Counted from the first letter of the stretch, positions 7,807 to 14,255 are shown. The stretch is 15,566 nt of DNA from an uncultured Collinsella sp. (GCA_900544465.1 UQVT01000026.1:1-15566); one strand, 5' to 3'. Notes: generated by a model not told the origin, from the letters alone. Program-made: numbers and translations.

Positions 7807-8142
7807 CTATACCGAGAAGTCAAGTTGTTACAAATGGGGCCGTAAAGCGAGCCGGTATCCGCTGGGCCTTATACTGAGTTTCCGGTGAACGGTATCAAGC
7901 GTCTGGTAAACGGTAATTTATTTACCAGAAATGAATAGGACAAACTTTTTTCTGAATAAAAATGAAAATGGTTGAGACGCGGTGTGAACCGCTAATTCTA
8001 TTCATAGGTTTATTGGAAATATGCAATTTGAGGATGGTTTAACAAAGTTTAGTTCCATTTGATTTTAGGATTAAAACGCGTTTAAGCACGTAAATACGCT
8101 TTATTAAGATGAAGTGTGCCATGCGTGAAGTATATGTGTATG
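7807..8142. other. AT-rich non-coding region upstream of arcA2
   Basis: No credible gene is seen. From about 7915 to 8160 the sequence is AT-rich, like the region upstream of arcA1. It holds TGAATAAAAATGA (7953-7965), matching the element upstream of arcA1 at 12 of 13 positions, and a 10-bp palindrome AAACGCGTTT (8074-8083). The paired ACGGTA sites at 7887-7928 are listed separately. Confidence 0.5.
7887..7928. promoter_or_regulatory. Upstream operator pair in opposite orientation, with palindrome
   Basis: GAACGGTA (7887-7894) and AAACGGTA (7908-7915) are 21 bp apart, the same period as the CCGTTC pair at the arcA2 promoter but on the other strand. The second copy lies in a perfect inverted repeat, CTGGTAAA (7903-7910) with TTTACCAG (7921-7928), with a 10-nt centre. 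This suggests a distal site for the same regulator, perhaps with looping. No minus-strand gene starts here. Confidence 0.45.
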
Positions 8143-8208
8143 CCGTTCACCCCCTATAAAAAACCGTTCGGGGGCAAGGTGGAAGTATGAGCTGATTTTG
8201 GATATAAA
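8143..8208 (+). promoter_or_regulatory. arcA2 promoter with two CCGTTC direct repeats 21 bp apart
   Basis: CCGTTC is at 8143-8148 and 8164-8169 (21 bp apart), with the -10 TATAAA at 8203-8208. The second repeat starts 39 bp upstream of the -10, exactly as at arcA1. The shared block CCGTTCGGGGGC(A/G)AGGTGGAA follows the second repeat. The -35 position (TGGAAG) is poor. The sequence between the repeats differs fully from arcA1, so the conserved parts are likely under selection. Confidence 0.6.
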
Positions 8209-8220
8209 TATGTCGTCAGC

Positions 8221-8290
8221 AATAACGCCTCACACGGAGGGGCGCTAACGAATCGGCCCTGACAGGGGCCCGAAAGAAAGGTAGGAGGCC
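8221..8290 (+). promoter_or_regulatory. arcA2 structured leader and ribosome binding site
   Basis: Two hairpins match those of arcA1 in place but not fully in sequence. CGCCTC (8226-8231) pairs with GGGGCG (8239-8244) around the loop ACACGGA. TCGG/CCGA plus CCCT/AGGG form a stem between 8253 and 8273 with a two-base bulge. The ribosome site GTAGGAGGCC next to the ATG is identical to that of arcA1. Confidence 0.45.
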
Positions 8291-9533
8291 ATGACGAAAG
8301 GTCTGCACGTGCCTTCCGAGATCGGCAAGCTCAGGAAGGTCTGCCTGCACCGTCCCGGCGACGAGCTCCTCAACCTGCCGCCCGACGAGCTCGAGCGACT
8401 CCTGTTCGACGACGTCCCGTTCCTGGAGGTCGCGCAGCAGGAGCACGACACCTTCGCCCAGATCCTGAGGGACCAGGGCGTGGAGGTCCTCTACCTCGAG
8501 AACCTCGTCGCCGAGGTGTTCGACCAGGTCCCCGGCGCCCGCGCCGAGTTCACCGACCAGTACATCGCCGAGGCCGGCATCCGCGGCCAGCACATGCCGC
8601 AGATCGTCCGCGAGAAGCTGGACTCCATCGAGGACAACCTCGAGTTCGTCAAGAAGACCATGGCCGGCATGACCAAGTCCGAGATCGACATGCCCCTCAC
8701 GGCGTCCACGACCCTCGACTCCCTGGTCAACTCCGAGTCCGAGTCCGACCTGATCATCGACCCGATGCCCAACCTCTACTTCACCCGCGACCCGTTCGCG
8801 GTCGTCGGCGAGGGCGTCAACCTCAACCGCATGTACTCGGTCACCCGCAACCGCGAGACCCTGTACGGCAAGTACGTCTTCAAGTACCACCCCGACTACA
8901 AGGACGTCTCGCTGTACTTCCGCCGCGACTGCCAGTTCCACACCGAGGGCGGCGACGTGCTGAACATCAACGAGAAGACCCTCGCCGTCGGCATCTCCCA
9001 GCGCACCCAGGCCGCCGCGATCGACGTCATGGCCCAGAACATCTTCTGGAACTCCGACTCCAAGGTCGAGCGCATCCTGGCCTTCGACATCCCGGTCTCG
9101 CGCGCCTTCATGCACCTCGACACGGTCTTCACCCAGATCGACGTCGATAAGTTCACGATCCACCCCGCCATCATGGGCACCCTGCGCGTCTACGAGCTGA
9201 CCGCCGGCAAGAACCCGGGCGACGTGAACATCCGCCTGATCGAGGACACCCTCGAGCACGTCCTGGAGGACGCCACCGGCGTCGACCAGGTCAAGCTGAT
9301 CCCCTGCGGCGGCGGCGACCCGATCGCGGCCTCCCGCGAGCAGTGGAACGACGGCTCCAACACCCTGTGCGTCGAGCCCGGCAAGATCTGCGTCTACGCC
9401 CGCAACACCGTCACCAACGACGTGCTGTACAAGGAGGGCCTGGACCTTCTCGTCGTGCCCTCCGCCGAGCTCTCCCGCGGCCGCGGCGGCCCGCGCTGCA
9501 TGAGCATGCCCTTCTGGCGCGAGGACCTCTAAG
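8267..9533 (+). repeat. Copy 2 of the 1,267-bp perfect direct repeat (arcA gene body)
   Basis: This is the second copy of the segment at 5177-6443, at a constant offset of 3,090 bp and with no mismatch found. The identical block covers the ribosome site, the whole coding region and one base after the stop. The bases on either side are different, which points to homogenisation of the gene body by gene conversion or to a very recent copy. Confidence 0.93.
8291..9532 (+). CDS. arcA: Arginine deiminase, copy 2
   Basis: A 413-aa protein identical in every residue to copy 1, with the same catalytic set (D167, E219, H275, D277, C403). This copy lies 105 bp upstream of arcB and probably heads the arcA2-arcB-transporter operon, whereas copy 1 stands alone. 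It therefore makes the citrulline that ArcB uses. The extreme C/G preference at third codon positions is the same as in copy 1 and produces very long open frames on the opposite strand, which are not genes. Two copies under related but separate promoters suggest either a need for high dosage or separate control of deiminase apart from the rest of the pathway. Confidence 0.98.
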   Translation: MTKGLHVPSEIGKLRKVCLHRPGDELLNLPPDELERLLFDDVPFLEVAQQEHDTFAQILRDQGVEVLYLENLVAEVFDQVPGARAEFTDQYIAEAGIRGQHMPQIVREKLDSIEDNLEFVKKTMAGMTKSEIDMPLTASTTLDSLVNSESESDLIIDPMPNLYFTRDPFAVVGEGVNLNRMYSVTRNRETLYGKYVFKYHPDYKDVSLYFRRDCQFHTEGGDVLNINEKTLAVGISQRTQAAAIDVMAQNIFWNSDSKVERILAFDIPVSRAFMHLDTVFTQIDVDKFTIHPAIMGTLRVYELTAGKNPGDVNIRLIEDTLEHVLEDATGVDQVKLIPCGGGDPIAASREQWNDGSNTLCVEPGKICVYARNTVTNDVLYKEGLDLLVVPSAELSRGRGGPRCMSMPFWREDL

Positions 9534-9544
9534 TCTTTAACGTT

Positions 9545-9592
9545 CCGGTGCGGTCCCCCTACAACCGCACCGGTTTCGCCCGTCAAACGGGC
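9545..9592 (+). promoter_or_regulatory. Tandem hairpins between arcA2 and arcB
   Basis: CCGGTGCGGT (9545-9554) pairs perfectly with ACCGCACCGG (9564-9573) and is followed by TTT. A second stem, GCCCGT/ACGGGC with a 3-nt loop (9578-9592), comes directly after. The U-tract is too short for a full terminator. Partial termination or protection of the arcA 3' end, giving more arcA than arcB message, is a plausible role. Confidence 0.6.
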
Positions 9593-9637
9593 AACACTAA
9601 TATTTACGTAATTCATTTCTTCGAAAGGAATCGAACC

Positions 9638-10633
9638 ATGGGTGTTAACCTCTCCGGCCGTAGCTTCCTCAAGCTTCTCGACCTCACCACCGAGGAGATC
9701 GAGTACCTGCTCAAGCTCTCCAAGAACTTCAAGGATATGAAGCGCGCTGGCGTTCCGCACCGCTATCTCGAGGGCAAGAACATCGTTCTGCTCTTCCAGA
9801 AGACCTCCACTCGTACCCGCTGCGCCTTCGAGGTCGGCGGCATGGACCTGGGCATGGGCGTGACCTATCTCGATCCCGGTTCGTCGCAGATGGGCAAGAA
9901 GGAGTCCATCGAGGACACCGCCCGCGTTCTTGGCCGCATGTATGACGGCATCGAGTTCCGTGGCTTTGCCCAGGACGACGTCGAGGAGCTCGCTGCTAAG
10001 TCCGGCGTGCCCGTGTGGAACGGCCTGACCACCGAGTGGCACCCCACCCAGATGCTCGCCGACATCCTGACCGTCCAGGAGAACTTCAACTACGACATCA
10101 AGGGCAAGACCCTCGTCTTCATGGGCGACTGTAAGAACAACGTTGCTCGCTCCCTCATGGTCGTCTGTTCCAAGCTCGGCATGAACTTCGTGGCCTGCGG
10201 CCCCGAGGAGTGCATGCCCGCTGACGACGTCATCGAGGCCTGCAAGCCCATCGCCGAGGCCAACGGCTGCACCATCAAGCTGACCACCGACGTCAAGGAC
10301 GGCGTCACCGGTGCCGACGTTATCTACACCGACGTGTGGGTCTCCATGGGCGAGCCCGACGAGGTCTGGGCCGAGCGCATCGCTCAGCTCACCCCGTATC
10401 GCGTTACCTCCGAGGTCATGGCTATGGCCAACCCGGGTGCCATCTTCCTGCACTGCCTGCCCAGCTTCCACGACACCAACACCACGATTGGCGCCGAGAA
10501 GTGCGAGCAGTTCGGCATCACCGAGCAGGAGGTCACCGATGAGGTCTTCGAGAGCCCCGCTTCCAAGGTCTTCGACGAGGCCGAGAACCGCATGCACACC
10601 ATCAAGGCTGTCATGTACGCCACGCTCAAGTAA
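9638..10633 (+). CDS. arcB: Ornithine carbamoyltransferase (catabolic)
   Basis: A 331-aa cytoplasmic enzyme. In this context it phosphorolyses citrulline to ornithine and carbamoyl phosphate, the second ADI step. Motifs are the carbamoyl-phosphate loop STRTR (57-61), HPTQ (135-138), the ornithine-side WVSMGEPDEVW with SMG at 236-238, and HCLP (272-275). The start is the ATG 7 nt after AAAGGAA; an upstream in-frame ATG at 9548 lies in the hairpin region and gives a non-homologous extension. The same fold serves arginine biosynthesis (ArgF), so the catabolic call rests on its place between arcA2 and the transporter. Codon use is less biased than in arcA. Confidence 0.95.
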   Translation: MGVNLSGRSFLKLLDLTTEEIEYLLKLSKNFKDMKRAGVPHRYLEGKNIVLLFQKTSTRTRCAFEVGGMDLGMGVTYLDPGSSQMGKKESIEDTARVLGRMYDGIEFRGFAQDDVEELAAKSGVPVWNGLTTEWHPTQMLADILTVQENFNYDIKGKTLVFMGDCKNNVARSLMVVCSKLGMNFVACGPEECMPADDVIEACKPIAEANGCTIKLTTDVKDGVTGADVIYTDVWVSMGEPDEVWAERIAQLTPYRVTSEVMAMANPGAIFLHCLPSFHDTNTTIGAEKCEQFGITEQEVTDEVFESPASKVFDEAENRMHTIKAVMYATLK

Positions 10634-10648
10634 GAGCATCTAGCATCT

Positions 10649-10680
10649 CGCTCGGGGTGTCTTGCTACACACCCCGAGCG
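10649..10680 (+). terminator. Hairpin after arcB, probable partial terminator
   Basis: CGCTCGGGGTGT (10649-10660) pairs perfectly with ACACCCCGAGCG (10669-10680) over an 8-nt loop. The following GCTTTGTCTG has only three T in a row. It could end most arcB transcripts while letting some continue into the transporter gene. Confidence 0.65.
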
Positions 10681-10697
10681 GCTTTGTCTGGTAAATA

Positions 10698-10746
10698 TCT
10701 CGCGTCGGGCGGTGGGCACGGCACGGAAGATCCGCTTCGCGCGAGA
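10698..10746 (+). promoter_or_regulatory. Inverted repeat in front of the transporter gene
   Basis: TCTCGCG (10698-10704) and CGCGAGA (10740-10746) form a 7-bp stem around a GC-rich interior, ending about 18 nt before the AAGGGGGG ribosome site. It may be a leader structure. No convincing promoter was found between arcB and this gene. Confidence 0.35.
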
Positions 10747-10780
10747 AAGTTAAATGATTTATGAAGGGGGGATGAGAACC

Positions 10781-12259
10781 ATGACTGAGACCGCTAAGAA
10801 AAAGCGCGGTATGCCTTCATCGTTCACCATTCTTCTAGCTCTGCTGGCAATTGTTGCAGTGATTACCGTTATCGTCTCCGGCACGTCCGGCGGCGCGGTT
10901 ACTGCCGCCCGTCTGAGCGATTTCTGCACCGCCCCGATCCTGGGTTTCGCTGACGCTCTGCCCGTCTGCCTCTTCGTTATGATCCTGGGCGGCTTCCTCG
11001 GTATGATGACCGAGACTGGCGCTCTGGACAACGGCATCGCCGTTCTGGTGCAGAAGCTTAAGGGCAACGAGATCATGCTCGTTCCTGTCCTTATGCTCAT
11101 TTTCTCCCTCGGTGGTACCACCTATGGTATGTGCGAGGAGACCGTTCCCTTCTACGCCCTGCTCGCCGCTACCATGATGGCTGCTGGCTTCGACCCCATG
11201 GTCGGCGCCGCTACCGTCCTGCTCGGCGCTGGCTGCGGCTGCCTAGGCTCCACGGTTAACCCGTTCGCCGTCGGCGCTGCCGTCGACGCTCTGACCGGCG
11301 TTGGCATTGAGGTCAACCAGTCCATCATCATCGGCCTCGGTGCCGTCCTGTGGATTGTCACTACCGCTATGTCCATCGTCTTCGTGATGAACTATGCCAA
11401 GAAGGTCAAGGCTGACAAGGGTTCCACCATCCTGTCGATGCAGGAGCTCAAGGACGCCGAAGAGGCTCACGGCAAGGCTGCTTCCGAGGTCCACAAGGAG
11501 GTCAAGCTCACCGGTCGTCAGAAGGGTGTTCTGATCGCCTTCGCCTTCACCTTCGTCGTCATGATCGTCGGCTTCATTCCGCTGGCCGACCTCAACGAGG
11601 GCGTCGCCAACTTCTTCGACGCTGGCGCTGTCTACGACGCCGACGGTAACGCCGTCGTCCAAGGCTGGTCTGCCCTGATCACCGGCCTGCCCATTGGCCA
11701 GTGGTACTTCGACGAGGCTTCCACCTGGTTCTTCCTCATGGCCGTCCTGATCGGTATCATCGGTGGCCTGTCCGAGAAGCAGATCGTCAACACCTTCATC
11801 ACCGGCGCTGCCGACATGATGTCCGTTGTTCTCGTCATCGCCCTCGCCCGTGGTATCTCCGTCCTCATGGCTAACACCGGCCTCGACGTCTTCGTCCTCG
11901 ACGCTGCCGCCAATGCCCTGGCTGGCCTGTCCGGCGTGATCTTCGCTCCCATGAGCTTCCTGGTCTACTTCGGCCTGTCCTTCCTGATCCCCTCGACCTC
12001 CGGTATGGCCACCGTCTCCATGCCCATCATGGGACCGCTGGCTGTTAAGCTTGGCTTCTCGCCCGAGGTCATGGTCATGATCTTCTCCGCCGCCATCGGT
12101 GTCGTGAACCTGTTCACCCCGACTTCCGGCGCCATCATGGGCGGTCTCGCCCTGGCCAAGATCGAGTGGACGACCTGGCTCAAGTTTGCCCTTAAGCTCA
12201 TCGTCGCGCTCTCCGTCGTCTGCGCCGTCATCCTGACCGTCGCCTGCGTGCTGCTCTAA
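10781..12259 (+). CDS. YfcC/DcuC-family transporter, probable arginine:ornithine antiporter (ArcD/ArcE type)
   Basis: A 492-aa polytopic membrane protein of the YfcC/DcuC (C4-dicarboxylate anaerobic carrier-like) family, with a basic N-terminus (KKKRG) and many hydrophobic segments. A charged cytoplasmic loop sits near the middle (about residues 210-245). Conserved small-residue motifs are STVNPFAVGAA (from about 157), PSTSGMATVSMP (from about 404) and PTSGAIMGG (from about 446), which look like paired re-entrant loops. Members of this family serve as arginine/ornithine exchangers in some streptococci, so the place after arcB makes that the likely role. It would import arginine in exchange for ornithine at no energy cost. 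The start follows AAGGGGGG by 9 nt; ATGs at 10754 and 10772 are alternatives. Substrate is inferred from context only. Confidence 0.85.
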   Translation: MTETAKKKRGMPSSFTILLALLAIVAVITVIVSGTSGGAVTAARLSDFCTAPILGFADALPVCLFVMILGGFLGMMTETGALDNGIAVLVQKLKGNEIMLVPVLMLIFSLGGTTYGMCEETVPFYALLAATMMAAGFDPMVGAATVLLGAGCGCLGSTVNPFAVGAAVDALTGVGIEVNQSIIIGLGAVLWIVTTAMSIVFVMNYAKKVKADKGSTILSMQELKDAEEAHGKAASEVHKEVKLTGRQKGVLIAFAFTFVVMIVGFIPLADLNEGVANFFDAGAVYDADGNAVVQGWSALITGLPIGQWYFDEASTWFFLMAVLIGIIGGLSEKQIVNTFITGAADMMSVVLVIALARGISVLMANTGLDVFVLDAAANALAGLSGVIFAPMSFLVYFGLSFLIPSTSGMATVSMPIMGPLAVKLGFSPEVMVMIFSAAIGVVNLFTPTSGAIMGGLALAKIEWTTWLKFALKLIVALSVVCAVILTVACVLL

Positions 12260-12345
12260 GTACCCAACGGGTACCCCACGGAAACCTTGACGATCCTGTA
12301 AAGGATCACCTGGTCATCGTCTGTCCGGTGGGGTAAACCCACCGG
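12260..12345 (+). other. Overlapping mutually exclusive hairpins after the transporter gene
   Basis: Immediately after the stop, GTACCC/GGGTAC (12260-12274) forms one hairpin. TACCCCACGGA (12272-12282) can instead pair with TCCGGTGGGGTA (12324-12335), enclosing either GACGAT/ATCGTC (12289-12294 with 12316-12321) or GATCCT/AGGATC (12292-12307). CCGGTGGG/CCCACCGG (12325-12345) competes with the outer stem. Such overlap resembles switching RNAs, but no known class was recognised. Confidence 0.4.
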
Positions 12346-12361
12346 TAGACTCCTACCTTTA

Positions 12362-12391
12362 GCCCCCTTCCGTTCATGCGCGGGAGGGGGC
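12362..12391 (+). terminator. Probable terminator of the arcA2-arcB-transporter unit
   Basis: GCCCCCTTCCG (12362-12372) pairs with CGGGAGGGGGC (12381-12391) through 11 bp, one of them a G-U pair, over an 8-nt loop. GCTCTTGTG follows, a weak U-tract. It would leave a 3' UTR of about 130 nt containing the overlapping hairpins. Confidence 0.65.
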
Positions 12392-12399
12392 GCTCTTGT

Positions 12400-12427
12400 G
12401 TTCCGGCGTTTTACCAAACGCCGGAAC
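12400..12427. repeat. Perfect 12-bp inverted repeat
   Basis: GTTCCGGCGTTT (12400-12411) and its exact complement (12416-12427) flank the 4-nt loop TACC. It lies directly after the terminator hairpin and before the larger palindrome. It may be a second, bidirectional terminator. Confidence 0.7.
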
Positions 12428-12440
12428 CGCTCGACGCTGC

Positions 12441-12538
12441 AAGCCCGCCAGAGCGGCAATCTGACGTTCAATCGTCGGGCATGGCCAAAAGGCCTATGCC
12501 CTCCTCTTTCACGTCACCTTGCTCGCTCTGGCGGGCTT
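12441..12538. repeat. 98-bp nested palindromic element
   Basis: The outer arms AAGCCCGCCAGAGCG (12441-12455) and CGCTCTGGCGGGCTT (12524-12538) are perfectly complementary over 15 bp. Inside, TGACGT pairs with ACGTCA. At the centre GGGCATGGCC pairs with GGCCTATGCCC around AAAA, with one bulged base. No open frame with a ribosome site crosses it. It could be a REP/MITE-like repeat, a small RNA gene or a transcription barrier. The rest of 12539-12690 shows nothing recognisable. Confidence 0.6.
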
Positions 12539-12694
12539 TCGCTGGCTTATGCTCAACCTGCGGCGCTGCCATCGTTGGTGCTGAGCGACTTGTTCCCCGC
12601 CTCAAATTAGCCATCCTGGGTCCCCGGTGGTTGCGGTGGGCGTGTTTGGTTGGTGCCTGTTGATGGTTTGGGTATCGGGGAGGGCGGGCTCCGT

Positions 12695-12700
12695 TATAAT
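12695..12700 (+). promoter_or_regulatory. -10 box for the DUF1846 gene
   Basis: A perfect TATAAT lies 39 bp before the start codon, giving a leader of about 33 nt. No good -35 is seen at 17-18 bp; the area is GC-rich. Confidence 0.5.
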
Positions 12701-12739
12701 CGCCTAGAACATTAAATGGAAACGGGACGGGAGCCATAC

Positions 12740-14221
12740 ATGCGCCAGGGTTTCGACAACGCGAAATATATCGAGCTGCAGGCCGCTCATATTAAGGAGC
12801 GCATCTCGCAGTTTGGCGGCAAACTCTATTTGGAGTTTGGCGGCAAGCTGTTTGACGACTATCACGCGAGTCGCGTGCTGCCGGGTTTTGAACCGGACAG
12901 CAAGTTCCGCATGCTCAAGAGCATTGCCGATGACGTTGAGGTTATCATCGCGATCAACGCGAACCACATCGAGAAAAACAAGGCTCGTGGTGACCTTGGC
13001 ATTACCTATGACGAGGATGTGCTGCGCCTGGTTGACCTGTTCCGCGGCAACGGCTTTGCCGTCGCGGCCGTGGTCATCACCCAGTACGCCGGCCAGCCCG
13101 CCGCCGATGTGTTCCGCAATCGCCTGAACGCGCTCGGCATTCCCGCCAAGCTGCACTATCCCATCGAGGGGTATCCGCACGATGTCGATCTGATCGTGTC
13201 CGACGAAGGCTACGGCAAGAACGAGTTTGTCGAGACCACGCGTCCACTCGTTGTCGTGACGGCACCCGGCCCCGGCTCGGGCAAGCTCGCCACTTGCCTC
13301 TCGCAGCTGTATCACGAGCATAAGCACGGTACCGCCGCCGGCTATGCCAAGTTCGAGACCTTCCCGGTCTGGAATCTTCCTCTGACGCATCCGGTCAATA
13401 TTGCCTACGAGGCCGCCACGGCTGACCTCGACGACGCCAATATCATCGATTCGTTCCACCTTGAGGCCTACAACAAGACCACGGTCAACTACAACCGCGA
13501 CGTCGAGGCCTTCCCGGTAGTCCGTGCCCTGATGGAAAAGATCTTGGGCAAGAGCCCCTACCAGAGCCCTACGGACATGGGCGTCAATATGGTCGGCTTT
13601 GCCATCACCGATGACGATGCCTGCCGCGACGCTTCCAAGATGGAGATCGTCCGCCGCTACTTTACCGCGGTCGAAAATGTGCGCCGTACCGGCGTGGGCG
13701 ATGAGCAAGTCGACCGTCTCAAGATTATTATGAAGAAAGCCGGCATCGATAAGAACTATTCACCGGCGCGCTCGGCGGCCCTCACCAGGGAGCAGCTGAC
13801 GGGTGGTCCCGTGGGTGCCATGGTCATGCCCGATGGCTCCGTGGTGACCGGTAAGACCTCCACGCGCCTGGGCGCCGCAAGTTCGCTCATTATGAACGCC
13901 CTCAAGCATGTCTCGGGCGTCGACCTTGAGCTCGAGGTCATTAGCGATGAGGCGATCGAGCCCATCAGCAAGCTCAAGACGCATTTCCTGGGAAGCAAAA
14001 ACCCGCGCCTCCACACCGACGAGACGCTTATGGCGCTGTCGATCACCTCGGCCACGAGTGAGACGGCCGCTCGCGTCCTTTCGGGCCTGGAGCAGCTGCG
14101 CGGTTGCGATGCCTTCTTTAGCGTGATCATCTCGCCGACGGACGAGACGGTACTGCGCAAACTGGGTATCAACGTGTGCTGCGAGCCCAAGTTTGAGCGC
14201 CGCGGTTTCTTCCATCGCTAA
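12740..14221 (+). CDS. DUF1846 domain-containing protein
   Basis: A 493-aa protein that matches the DUF1846 family in length and sequence throughout, from the opening MRQGFDNAKYIELQAAHIKER to the C-terminal domain. A P-loop-like motif, APGPGSGKLAT, is visible with its lysine at about K182, so nucleotide binding is plausible. TGKTS near residue 378 is a second short phosphate-loop-like stretch of less certain meaning. No signal peptide or membrane segment is seen, so it should be cytoplasmic. The ATG follows GGGAG with about 7 nt; an ATG at 12716 would add 8 residues but lacks a site. It has its own -10 box and terminator, so it is a single-gene unit. I cannot assign a biochemical function. 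Confidence 0.9.
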   Translation: MRQGFDNAKYIELQAAHIKERISQFGGKLYLEFGGKLFDDYHASRVLPGFEPDSKFRMLKSIADDVEVIIAINANHIEKNKARGDLGITYDEDVLRLVDLFRGNGFAVAAVVITQYAGQPAADVFRNRLNALGIPAKLHYPIEGYPHDVDLIVSDEGYGKNEFVETTRPLVVVTAPGPGSGKLATCLSQLYHEHKHGTAAGYAKFETFPVWNLPLTHPVNIAYEAATADLDDANIIDSFHLEAYNKTTVNYNRDVEAFPVVRALMEKILGKSPYQSPTDMGVNMVGFAITDDDACRDASKMEIVRRYFTAVENVRRTGVGDEQVDRLKIIMKKAGIDKNYSPARSAALTREQLTGGPVGAMVMPDGSVVTGKTSTRLGAASSLIMNALKHVSGVDLELEVISDEAIEPISKLKTHFLGSKNPRLHTDETLMALSITSATSETAARVLSGLEQLRGCDAFFSVIISPTDETVLRKLGINVCCEPKFERRGFFHR

Positions 14222-14255
14222 GTTTGAAGCACCGCGGTAATTGCATTGCATTTTG

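Noticed and set aside
5177..9533. Composite transposon or insertion sequence explaining the duplicated arcA
   Set aside because: There are no terminal inverted repeats, no target duplications and no transposase; the repeat ends match gene limits.
8216..10639. 807-codon open frame on the minus strand across arcA2 and arcB
   Set aside because: It lies antisense to two proteins with intact catalytic motifs. Its Val/Asp/Gly/Leu-rich composition is the expected shadow of G/C-ended codons, and it has no family resemblance.
12376..12663. 95-codon plus-strand frame in the non-coding region after the transporter gene
   Set aside because: It starts inside the terminator hairpin, crosses the palindrome, has no ribosome site and has low-quality composition.
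12468..12737. 89-codon minus-strand frame over the palindromic element
   Set aside because: It begins in the leader of the DUF1846 gene and lacks a ribosome site and any homology signal.
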